Positions 7,844 to 14,386 of a stretch of DNA of 17,918 bases are shown here, piece by piece; within the stretch, counting starts at the first letter, position 1, and each line of letters starts with the position of its first letter. The notes beneath the pieces are model-generated. The model was not told the DNA's origin and made no database searches. It was given only the letters and a program-made list of their open reading frames with translations. Source of the DNA: RGIG1934 sp964492545 (GTDB lineage: Bacteria; Bacillota; Clostridia; Lachnospirales; Lachnospiraceae); NCBI GenBank assembly GCA_964492545.1, contig CAZBKO010000040.1, positions 1 through 17,918 of the forward strand, given 5' to 3'. The translations under genes were made by a program, and so were the position numbers.

Positions 7844-8968
7844 TTATTCATAATAATTTTCTTTAATAATACTGCACAATTTCGCAATGTTTATTGGTTT
7901 CCCAATATATCCCGACATTCCTGCTTTCCTTGCCTTTTCCTCATCCTCCGGAAATATATTTGCTGTCATAGCAATAATTGGAATTGTCTCTGCCTGCGGA
8001 TGCGGACTGCGCCTAATCATCTTAGTCGTTTCATAGCCATCTAATCCCGGCATTTGAATATCCATCAGAACAACCTTGTAATAACCATTATTTGAGGACA
8101 TAAATTTATCATATCCTTCTCTGCCATTAACAGCAGTATCTGCAACAATATTTATTTTCTCCAGCATTGATACGGCGACAATGACGTTAATGGGATTATC
8201 CTCAATTAGCAGCACACGTTCTCCATCAAATCTGCACATTTTGCAATATTCATTTGCATTTTCATACTCTTTGGCACTGATATTTTCATCTGATGAAATT
8301 CTATTTTCGACCTCAATCGTGAACCTCGTACCCTTCCTTTCCTCACTCTCCACATTGATTATGCCGCCAATACTGTTTAGTATACTCTTCACAATCGACA
8401 AGCCAAGTCCTGTTCCCTCAATCTCATTTCCCTGTTCCCTGACAAACGGATCAAAAATTCTATCAATATATTTTTTTGAAATTCCAATTCCATTATCCTC
8501 TACTATTATTCTGTACCTGGCTATCCTTGGGGATTTAGTTTCAATTTCGTCAACTATAAGCGTTATAATACCATTTTCATAAGAAAATTTAGAAGCATTA
8601 CTTAAAAGATTTGAAATAACGATTAAAAACAGCCCTGCAACCGATACATTTACCGGCATTACTGACAATGCAAAGTTAACTGTACTGTCAACTCCACCTG
8701 CCGCACTAACCGTTCCTGAAAATGCTCCTGCCAAAATGAATATCAAACACATAGTCATTACATTTTCATTTCCCATACTCTTAAATGCAATCTCCAGCTT
8801 TTCTGAAATCTTAAGCTTGTGATTCTGTATCAATGCAACGCCAAGTGCTATTACAAATGCCACAATAGCCGGAATGCGGTAAAAGTCATCAAGTGCCACT
8901 CCTCCACCTATAAATATTGCCAGAAAAACTGCTATTGGCAGCAGTCCTGATAATTTACCCTTGTTCAT
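7844..8968 (-). CDS. Chimeric ORF: NhaC-type antiporter N-terminus fused to hybrid histidine kinase C-terminus
   Basis: One open frame of 374 codons made of two unrelated halves. Residues 1 to ~117 match the start of NhaC-family Na+/H+ antiporters, with membrane segments and motifs such as IPAIVAFVIALGVALIQN, MTMCLIFILAGAFSG and AAGGVDSTVN. From ~119 the protein becomes a histidine kinase ATPase domain cut at its N-box (NLLSNASKFS), followed by VEDNGIGIS, IFDPFV and GTGLGLSI. A receiver domain (LLIEDNPIN, acceptor Asp303 in LMDIQMPG, Lys357 in GKPI) completes the protein. The kinase sensor and the HisKA helices with the phospho-accepting His are missing, as are about three quarters of the antiporter. 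Neither half should work alone except perhaps the receiver. ATG 8968 has GGAGAG upstream; longer starts run into tRNA-Thr and are rejected. It reflects either a large deletion or a misassembly. Confidence 0.85.
   Translation of the reverse strand: MNKGKLSGLLPIAVFLAIFIGGGVALDDFYRIPAIVAFVIALGVALIQNHKLKISEKLEIAFKSMGNENVMTMCLIFILAGAFSGTVSAAGGVDSTVNFALSVMPVNVSVAGLFLIVISNLLSNASKFSYENGIITLIVDEIETKSPRIARYRIIVEDNGIGISKKYIDRIFDPFVREQGNEIEGTGLGLSIVKSILNSIGGIINVESEERKGTRFTIEVENRISSDENISAKEYENANEYCKMCRFDGERVLLIEDNPINVIVAVSMLEKINIVADTAVNGREGYDKFMSSNNGYYKVVLMDIQMPGLDGYETTKMIRRSPHPQAETIPIIAMTANIFPEDEEKARKAGMSGYIGKPINIAKLCSIIKENYYE
8605..8632 (-). other. Antiporter-kinase fusion junction
   Basis: The protein changes family between residues ~114 (AGLFLI, antiporter) and ~120 (NLLSNA, kinase N-box), so the break lies within roughly these bases. 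No insertion sequence, inverted repeat or long direct repeat is visible here. The join therefore looks like short-homology deletion or an assembly join rather than a transposon footprint. Confidence 0.75.
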
Positions 8969-9019
8969 AAGTCTCTCCATTCTTATAGTTGTATTGTGTA
9001 ATTTTAGGTAAAAAAATAA

Positions 9020-9091
9020 AGCTGATGACGGGAATTGAACCCGTGACCCCTTCCTTACCAAGGAAGTGCTCTACCTCTGAGCCACATCAGC
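9020..9091 (-). tRNA. tRNA-Thr (anticodon GGU)
   Basis: A complete cloverleaf can be folded on the minus strand. A 7-bp acceptor stem pairs GCTGATG (9091-9085) with CATCAGC (9027-9021). The D arm is GCTC/GAGC, the anticodon stem CTTCC/GGAAG encloses the loop TTGGTAA (anticodon GGT), and the T stem ACGGG/CCCGT encloses TTCAATT. CCA is not encoded. It begins seven bases after the sigH stop codon and is probably cut out of the sigH transcript. The T-rich stretch after it is not a clear hairpin terminator. The chimeric gene follows. Confidence 0.96.
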
Positions 9092-9098
9092 ATTAAGA

Positions 9099-9704
9099 TT
9101 ATAAACTCTTAGCAAGAATGTCGTGAACCTTCGACTTAATTCGCTGCAAAGCATTATCTATAGACTTAGGTTTCTTATCCATTCGCTCTGCTATCTCCAC
9201 ATATCCGGCACCCTCAATATACATTCTGAGGACCTCCTTTTCGAACTTGCTAAGTTCTCTCTCGAGAGAATATTCTATCATACTTACATTCTCTTTGTCA
9301 ATAAATAAATCTTCCGGATTGCGCTCATGCTGGTTAACAGCCTCAATATCTGTATCCTCTTTCGAAAGTCCTGAAATAGACACATACGTATTGAGCGGAC
9401 TATGCTTTTTTCTATTTGACGCATTAACAGCTGTATATATCTGCCTATTTATGCACACAGATGCAAACGTTGCAAAAGAAGCTTCCTTGTCCATATTGTA
9501 ATCCCTGATGGCCTTATACAGTCCAATCATTCCTTCCTGTATAAGATCATCATTTTCCCCACCAATAATAAACATAGTTCTAGCCTTACTTCTGACTACA
9601 TTCTTATACTTATCCAGAATGTAGTCCATTGCGTCGTTATCGCCATCTCTATATAAGCCTATTACTTTTTCGTCAGCCATCTGGCTGTACCTATTGTTCT
9701 CCAT
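9099..9704 (-). CDS. sigH: RNA polymerase sigma-H factor (Spo0H type)
   Basis: A 201-residue sigma-70-family factor, close in size to B. subtilis SigH. Region 2 is highly characteristic (ENDDLIQEGMIGLYKAIRDY, SFATFASVCINRQIYTAV, KKHSPLNTYVS). Region 4 carries a helix-turn-helix (LSKFEKEVLRMYIEGAGYVEIAERM split over two helices, then KPKSIDNALQRIKSKV). SigH directs transition-phase genes, and early sporulation genes in spore formers. GGAG lies five bases before ATG 9704. It follows rlmB after 14 bases, in the classic Firmicutes order cysS-mrnC-rlmB-sigH; the yacP gene often found between rlmB and sigH is absent. The rpmG-secE-nusG genes that often follow sigH are also absent; tRNA-Thr and the chimeric ORF lie there instead. 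Confidence 0.93.
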   Translation of the reverse strand: MENNRYSQMADEKVIGLYRDGDNDAMDYILDKYKNVVRSKARTMFIIGGENDDLIQEGMIGLYKAIRDYNMDKEASFATFASVCINRQIYTAVNASNRKKHSPLNTYVSISGLSKEDTDIEAVNQHERNPEDLFIDKENVSMIEYSLERELSKFEKEVLRMYIEGAGYVEIAERMDKKPKSIDNALQRIKSKVHDILAKSL

Positions 9705-9718
9705 ATCCGCTCCATTTA

Positions 9719-10459
9719 TTACTGCATTCTCTGTCTTACTATTTCATACGCAAGTACGCCTGTAGCAACAGATGCATTAAGTGAATCTATATTACCTTTC
9801 ATAGGAATTGATGCGACAAAATCACATTTTTCCTTAACAAGACGGCTTACACCCTCTCCTTCATTTCCAACAACAAGTCCAATTGGTCCCTTAAGGTCTA
9901 ATTTATACATAAGTTCACCGCCCATATCTGCGCATACAAACCACATTCCTTTTTCCTTAAGTTCATCAATTGTTGCAGAAAGATTAGTAACCTTTGCAAC
10001 AGGAGTATAATTAAGTGCACCAGCAGATGTTCTTGCAACTGTTGCTGTAAGTCCAACCGCACGTCTCTTAGGGATAATAACGCCGTGGGCTCCTGCCAAA
10101 TTAGCTGTTCTTATTATAGCACCAAGATTATGAGGATCCTCAATATTGTCGAGTATAATAATAAATGGTGGCTCACCCTTTTCCTGTGCCGCATTAAGAA
10201 TATCTTCCACCTCAGCGTACTCGTATGCTGCTGCGTATGCTATAACGCCCTGATGATGTCCTGTTGATGACATTCCGTCAAGACGCTCTTTGTTCACATA
10301 ATTGATTATTGTATCATGTTTCTTTGCTTCTCTGACTATAGTACTGACAGGACCATCCTTGCATCCATCCAGTACAAATAATTTGTCTATTGTCTTTCCT
10401 GCTCTGTATGCCTCTATTACTGCATTTCTTCCTTCAATTGTAAATTCTTCGTATCTCAC
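9719..10459 (-). CDS. rlmB: 23S rRNA (guanosine-2251-2'-O)-methyltransferase RlmB
   Basis: A 246-residue SPOUT-class methyltransferase that uses S-adenosylmethionine to methylate the ribose of G2251 in the 23S rRNA P loop. The N-terminal substrate-binding domain (EGRNAVIEAYRAG) is followed by the knotted catalytic domain with motif 1 (EDPHNLGAIIRTANLAGAHG), motif 2 (LVVGNEGEGVS) and motif 3 (IPMKGNIDSLNASVATG). The length is normal for the family. Translation starts at a GTG (10459-10457) only two bases after the mrnC TAA, with AAAGGA upstream, so it is probably coupled to mrnC. It belongs to the cysteine T-box operon. Confidence 0.94.
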   Translation of the reverse strand: MRYEEFTIEGRNAVIEAYRAGKTIDKLFVLDGCKDGPVSTIVREAKKHDTIINYVNKERLDGMSSTGHHQGVIAYAAAYEYAEVEDILNAAQEKGEPPFIIILDNIEDPHNLGAIIRTANLAGAHGVIIPKRRAVGLTATVARTSAGALNYTPVAKVTNLSATIDELKEKGMWFVCADMGGELMYKLDLKGPIGLVVGNEGEGVSRLVKEKCDFVASIPMKGNIDSLNASVATGVLAYEIVRQRMQ

Positions 10460-10461
10460 TA

Positions 10462-10902
10462 TTAAATGTCCTTTCCGGTCTTATTAAGACCAAGCCTGAT
10501 TAATTCAATCATTCTATCTGACTGCTCTGTAAGATACAAATATCCCATCAAAGCTTCAAATCCTGTTGCAGTCCTGTAATCTGACATAGTTGCATTTTTT
10601 GCCATTGTAGCCGACTTGGCATTTCTTCCCCGCTTGTATGCCTTGATTTCTTCTTCTGTCATGTCCTCCTGCAATGCCAGTGCCATCTCCGCCTGAGTCG
10701 CTGCCTTAACAAGACTGCTGCTCTTCCTATGCAGATTCTTTGCTGATGTATTGGCCTTATCGACAACCATCGTTCTGATTACAAGCTCATAGATTCCATC
10801 ACCTATATATGCAAGTGTAAGCGGTGAGTAATTGTGTATGTCTATGTTCTCTAGTTGAAGTTTGCTCTTAATTGTACTAAAAATATCTACGCTCTCTTCC
10901 AT
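10462..10902 (-). CDS. mrnC: Mini-ribonuclease III
   Basis: A 146-residue RNase III-type catalytic domain without a double-stranded-RNA-binding domain, the hallmark of Mini-III, which trims the ends of 23S rRNA precursors. The signature SPLTLAYIGDGIYELVIRTMVV carries the metal-binding Asp and Glu, and ATGFEALMGYLYL forms the second conserved site. ATG 10902 overlaps the end of cysS by 16 bases, with GAAGGTG upstream, so translation is coupled. Placement between cysS and rlmB is the standard Firmicutes arrangement and supports the identification. Confidence 0.95.
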   Translation of the reverse strand: MEESVDIFSTIKSKLQLENIDIHNYSPLTLAYIGDGIYELVIRTMVVDKANTSAKNLHRKSSSLVKAATQAEMALALQEDMTEEEIKAYKRGRNAKSATMAKNATMSDYRTATGFEALMGYLYLTEQSDRMIELIRLGLNKTGKDI

Positions 10903-12299
10903 TTCACACCTTCTCTGGTATCTTCAAGAATAATTCCCTCTTCAAGTAACTTGTTTCTTATCTCGTCTGCCTTAGCAAAGTTCTTTTCCTTTTTGGCAGC
11001 TGTTCTCTGATTAATAAGCTCTAACACATGAGCTTCAAGCTCGTCACTCTCGCTGCTCTTCTGATCTCTGAGTGCTGTCAGATTAAGCGAAAGTACCTCA
11101 TCATAGCTCTTAATAAGTTCAAGCTTTGTTTTATCGCTTATATTTGATTTTAACATATCATAGACAATTGTGATAGCCATAGATGTATTAAGATCATTAT
11201 CAAGTGCAGCCTCGAACTTATCTCTATATTCTGCAAATGCATTATCATCTGCTTCGCCCTCATCTGAAAGTCTTGCCACAGCCTTTAAAAGCTTGTCATA
11301 TGCCGATACTATATTGTCAAGATTCTCATATGAAAACTGGAGTGGCTTACGGTAATGAGACTGTAAGCAGAACATTCTGTAAGCAAGTGGATTATAGCCT
11401 TTGCTCTCAAGAAGTGAAACAGTTAAGAACTCTCCCTTAGACTTACTCATTTTTCCTGAAGCATCATTTAAATGATGCACGTGTAACCAGTAGTTGCACC
11501 ACTTGTGTCCAAGATATGCTTCACTTTGTGCAATTTCATTTGTATGATGTGGAAAAATATTGTCAACGCCACCGCAATGTATATCCATATATTCACCAAG
11601 ATGCTTAATCGAAATTCCAGAGCATTCTATATGCCATCCCGGATATCCAACGCCCCAAGGACTATCCCACTTAAGCTCCTGATTATCAAATTTAGATTTA
11701 GTAAACCAGAGAACGAAATCACTCTTATTTCTCTTATTCGTATCCTCTTCAACATCATCACGAACACCAATCATAAGCTCCTTTTCATTCTGGCTTGAAA
11801 ATACATAATAATCCTCAAGCTTTGAAGTATCAAAATATACATTTTCTCCTGCAACATATGCATATCCCTTCTCCACAAGCTTCTCAACCATATGAATAAA
11901 CTCACCTATACAATTTGTAGCTGGTTCAACCACATCAGGTCTTTTAATATTAAGCTTCTCACAATCTGAAAAGAATGCATCTGTATAATACTTAGCAATT
12001 TCCATAACAGTTTTGTGCTCTCTCTTAGCACCCTTTAACATCTTATCCTCACCGGTATCTGCATCAGACGACAAATGTCCAACATCAGTGATATTCATTA
12101 CTCTCTTTACATCATATCCTGCATATCTAAGTGTTTTTTCCAGAACATCTTCCATGATATAGCTTCTCAGATTACCAATATGTGCGAAATGATACACTGT
12201 TGGTCCACATGTATACATTCCAACCTTACCATCTACATTAGGTACAAATTTTTCAACTTTTCTTGTAAGCGTATTATAAATGCTAACTTTATTTTCCAT
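10887..12299 (-). CDS. cysS: Cysteinyl-tRNA synthetase
   Basis: A 470-residue class I synthetase that activates cysteine with ATP and charges tRNA-Cys. The N-terminal zinc-binding and active-site motif YTCGPTVY (Cys31) is followed by the HIGH-like HIGN (40-43), the CysS signature ITDVGHL, the second zinc region WHIECSGIS plus HHTNEIAQSE, and the KMSKS loop GKMSKSKGEF. The C-terminal anticodon-binding helices end in REGVKWKRA. The length is typical and no residues appear missing. AAGGAG precedes ATG 12299, 13 bases after the cysE stop. A Cys-specific T-box leader lies upstream of cysE, so expression should rise when tRNA-Cys is uncharged. Confidence 0.97.
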   Translation of the reverse strand: MENKVSIYNTLTRKVEKFVPNVDGKVGMYTCGPTVYHFAHIGNLRSYIMEDVLEKTLRYAGYDVKRVMNITDVGHLSSDADTGEDKMLKGAKREHKTVMEIAKYYTDAFFSDCEKLNIKRPDVVEPATNCIGEFIHMVEKLVEKGYAYVAGENVYFDTSKLEDYYVFSSQNEKELMIGVRDDVEEDTNKRNKSDFVLWFTKSKFDNQELKWDSPWGVGYPGWHIECSGISIKHLGEYMDIHCGGVDNIFPHHTNEIAQSEAYLGHKWCNYWLHVHHLNDASGKMSKSKGEFLTVSLLESKGYNPLAYRMFCLQSHYRKPLQFSYENLDNIVSAYDKLLKAVARLSDEGEADDNAFAEYRDKFEAALDNDLNTSMAITIVYDMLKSNISDKTKLELIKSYDEVLSLNLTALRDQKSSESDELEAHVLELINQRTAAKKEKNFAKADEIRNKLLEEGIILEDTREGVKWKRA

Positions 12300-12312
12300 A
12301 TCTTTCTCCTTT

Positions 12313-12963
12313 TTATTTGCTTTCGTTATTGAGTATACTTATCTGGTTTTGAAGTTCCTCTACCTGTTCCTTCAAAGCCATAATTTCACATTTTACAGGA
12401 TCAGGTAAATGAATCTGATCAAGATCTCTGCACTGAATTCTAACATTATCCTGTTTTACAACTCTTCCCGGTACTCCTACAACCGTGGAATTAGGTGGCA
12501 CCTCCTCAAGAACTACCGAGCCTGCACCCACCTTTGAATTCTCACCAATTGTAAATGATCCAAGTATTTTTGCGCCTGCACTTATCATCACATTATCCTG
12601 AATTGTTGGATGACGTTTACCCTGTTCCTTTCCGGTTCCTCCTAGTGTCACGCCCTGATACAGAGTAACATTATCTCCAATAATGGCCGTCTCACCAATG
12701 ATTACACCATGACCATGATCTATAAATAGTCCCTTGCCAATCTGTGCTCCCGGATGAATCTCTATTCCTGTCTTTCTTGCCGCTTTCTGAGAAATTCTTC
12801 TAGCTCTGAAATAATGACCTTTCTCATATAGCTTATGTGCCTTTCTATATTTTAGTATAGCCCAGAAGCTGGGATATAAAAACACTTCCATGGTTGATTT
12901 AATGGCAGGATCCCTGTCTTTAATTACATTTATCTCTTCCTTTACAAATCCTATGAATCCCAT
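12313..12963 (-). CDS. cysE: Serine O-acetyltransferase
   Basis: A 216-residue enzyme that acetylates L-serine with acetyl-CoA to O-acetylserine, the first committed step of cysteine synthesis. An N-terminal helical part (residues 1-60) precedes a left-handed beta-helix of hexapeptide repeats with the classical motifs IDHGHGVIIGETAIIGDN, QGVTLGGTGK and KVGAGSVVLEEVPPNSTVVGVPGR split across turns. The C-terminal tail has a short helix (EIMALKEQVEELQNQI). AGAAGG lies upstream of ATG 12963. It is the first gene after the Cys T-box leader, followed by cysS, so cysteine synthesis and tRNA-Cys charging share one control. I see no feedback-site change that can be judged by eye. Confidence 0.96.
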   Translation of the reverse strand: MGFIGFVKEEINVIKDRDPAIKSTMEVFLYPSFWAILKYRKAHKLYEKGHYFRARRISQKAARKTGIEIHPGAQIGKGLFIDHGHGVIIGETAIIGDNVTLYQGVTLGGTGKEQGKRHPTIQDNVMISAGAKILGSFTIGENSKVGAGSVVLEEVPPNSTVVGVPGRVVKQDNVRIQCRDLDQIHLPDPVKCEIMALKEQVEELQNQISILNNESK

Positions 12964-13015
12964 GATTTACCTTCTTTCTTATCTCAGTATGATTCTCGCA
13001 AAATTATTTTCTAAC

Positions 13016-13068
13016 ATCCCGCGGAGCTTTTTTAATTGATAGGATGTAATTTCCTATCAATTAAAAAA
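13016..13068 (-). repeat. Dispersed hairpin element, copy A
   Basis: This stretch closely matches 17788-17840. Its plus-strand order is ATCCCGCGGAG, then a perfect 17-bp inverted repeat (13028-13044 with 13052-13068) with a 7-base loop. The outer part of the stem is T6/A6 and the inner part contains AATTGATAGGA. In the minus-strand transcript the hairpin comes first and CTCCGCGGGAT last. Its leading U6 is also the U-tract of the T-box terminator. It sits between that terminator and cysE, so read-through transcripts carry it in the cysE 5' leader. Confidence 0.8.
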
Positions 13069-13094
13069 TCTCTATGCCAAATACAGCATAGAGA
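13062..13094 (-). terminator. T-box regulated terminator
   Basis: A 9-bp stem (13069-13077 with 13086-13094) with an 8-base loop, followed on the minus strand by T6 (complement of A13063-13068). Its 5' CTCT is also the 3' arm of the antiterminator, so the two structures are mutually exclusive, as in other T-box leaders. Confidence 0.85.
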
Positions 13095-13310
13095 CGAATA
13101 AATCCGCGGTTCCACTCTAATAAAGACTATGTCTTCACTCAAACCTTTAACGCAGGTATACGTGCAGGCATACTAAATTCTGCCAGCCGACTCCTCAATG
13201 CACTTCATTCTTATCCTTCCAGGGAATGCTTACAGCCGATGACATTCCTTCTCTGATGGCTCTCATAAAAACTACTCTATTGAATCTCAGTCTTTAAAAT
13301 CATACTAACT
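13069..13310 (-). promoter_or_regulatory. Cysteine T-box riboswitch leader upstream of cysE-cysS
   Basis: This is the main content of the 385-base gap between the MraY-like gene and cysE. On the minus strand the T-box core AGAGTGGAACCGCGG (13118-13104) is unmistakable; its TGGA bulge pairs with the NCCA end of uncharged tRNA. AGAG there can pair with CTCT at the start of the terminator to form the antiterminator. Further upstream is a Stem I with the distal elements AGAGAAGGAATG and CGGCTGTAAGCATTCCCTGG. On its 3' side the specifier-loop context is GAAGTGCATTG, with TGC (13202-13200) as the specifier codon, which reads tRNA-Cys. Uncharged tRNA-Cys should therefore allow read-through into cysE and cysS. 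The specifier matches the genes controlled. Confidence 0.93.
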
Positions 13311-13316
13311 TTCTAT

Positions 13317-13345
13317 AGTTTATTCAATTTGACTAGATTTGTCAA
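13317..13345 (-). promoter_or_regulatory. Sigma-A-type promoter of the cysE operon
   Basis: On the minus strand a perfect -35 TTGACA (13345-13340) is followed after 17 bases by TAAACT (13322-13317, 4 of 6 matches to TATAAT). The start of transcription is expected near 13310, just before the T-box Stem I. The -35 box lies only three bases past the stop codon of the MraY-like gene, and no terminator is seen between them, so some read-through from upstream is possible. Confidence 0.75.
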
Positions 13346-13348
13346 CAC

Positions 13349-14320
13349 CTAAATAATACATAAATATATAACACTTAAGCAAATTATAAGCTGAATAATT
13401 GCAAATCTAAATACAGTCTGTGTATTTGACCAATTCCACACTTTTCTAACATGATCATGAATTGGTGTTCTAACATTTGTAAGAATTCTAATTTTCAAAA
13501 ATCTAAGAAGTGAAACCTTTATTAATCCAAGTCCTCCATCAACAATCAACACAATTGCCACAAGAAGATAAATAAGTGGACTTCCTGTTTTTAGAACAGC
13601 TATTGCAATAAACAGTCCCATCGCTCTCGAACCTGCATCCCCCATAAGAAGAATACTTGGTGTTGCATTAAACCATAAATATCCAAGAATACATATTACA
13701 AACACAAGAATTGTATAGTTAAAATTATCATTTACAAGAAGCACCTTGTCTATAACGTAAATACTTGTTAATGTGATAATTGTTAGTGTTCCCGATAATC
13801 CATCAACTCCATCCGCGCAGTTTGTTACATTTATTGACGCCCATACAAGAACTACAGTAAGTACGCCAAATACTATTGGATTAAGTGATAATTTAGTTCC
13901 TGTAACTGCAATCGTAATTGTGCTTGAATTAAAATTCAAATATGTAACAGCTATCATTATAGCAATTGCAAGATCTAGAAGACCTTTCTTAAGCTCTCCC
14001 CACGGTGTCTTAGCAGCATCGTCAAGAAATCCGGTAAGCATGGCAGCTGCCACGAGAATTAAATATATTGAAATTTCTACATTCATCTTACCAAAGATTG
14101 CCGTTGCAGCGATGAATACGAGAACAAATATAAATCCTGCGCCTCTTGGCTTACCTGCTGAGAGAGTTCCGTCATGTGCAAACTTTCTTCCCATATCCTG
14201 GGGCAGATATTTCTTAAATGCGCCTATGCATATACATGTTGCAAAGAATGCAAACAATATGCCAAGCATTGAAATCAACTGAATATTTTTACAACTTAAA
14301 TTTAATAAATACTGTATCAT
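13349..14320 (-). CDS. MraY-like membrane glycosyltransferase (family 4 phospho-sugar transferase)
   Basis: A 323-residue polytopic membrane protein with about ten hydrophobic segments. Family motifs are present: FAHDGTLSAGKPRGAG, GFLDDAAK, NCADGVDGLSG, LLMGDAGSRAMG and a final cytoplasmic loop TPIHDHVRK. Such enzymes transfer phospho-MurNAc-pentapeptide or another phospho-sugar to undecaprenyl phosphate. The histidine loop is HDH rather than the HHH of classical MraY, and the gene is not in a cell-division cluster, so it may be a second or divergent copy with another substrate. ATG 14320 is chosen because GGAGG (14330-14326) lies just upstream; the ATG at 14332 overlaps that site. It is the last gene before the cysE promoter and follows the phosphoesterase after a 66-base gap. 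Confidence 0.87.
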   Translation of the reverse strand: MIQYLLNLSCKNIQLISMLGILFAFFATCICIGAFKKYLPQDMGRKFAHDGTLSAGKPRGAGFIFVLVFIAATAIFGKMNVEISIYLILVAAAMLTGFLDDAAKTPWGELKKGLLDLAIAIMIAVTYLNFNSSTITIAVTGTKLSLNPIVFGVLTVVLVWASINVTNCADGVDGLSGTLTIITLTSIYVIDKVLLVNDNFNYTILVFVICILGYLWFNATPSILLMGDAGSRAMGLFIAIAVLKTGSPLIYLLVAIVLIVDGGLGLIKVSLLRFLKIRILTNVRTPIHDHVRKVWNWSNTQTVFRFAIIQLIICLSVIYLCII

Positions 14321-14386
14321 AATTACCTCCAAATGACTAATATGTCCTATACATTTATAACACCATCCAACATATTATTCAACTTA

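Noticed and set aside
8969..9061. Longer N-terminus for the chimeric ORF beginning MVRKGSRVQF
   Set aside because: That extension reads through tRNA-Thr in a chance frame; ATG 8968 has a ribosome binding site and begins like NhaC proteins.
13773..14282. A 169-codon plus-strand open frame opposite the MraY-like gene, and similar plus-strand frames elsewhere
   Set aside because: Each lies opposite a well-supported minus-strand gene, has low-complexity Ser/Ile/Leu-rich translation, no ribosome binding site and no family motif.
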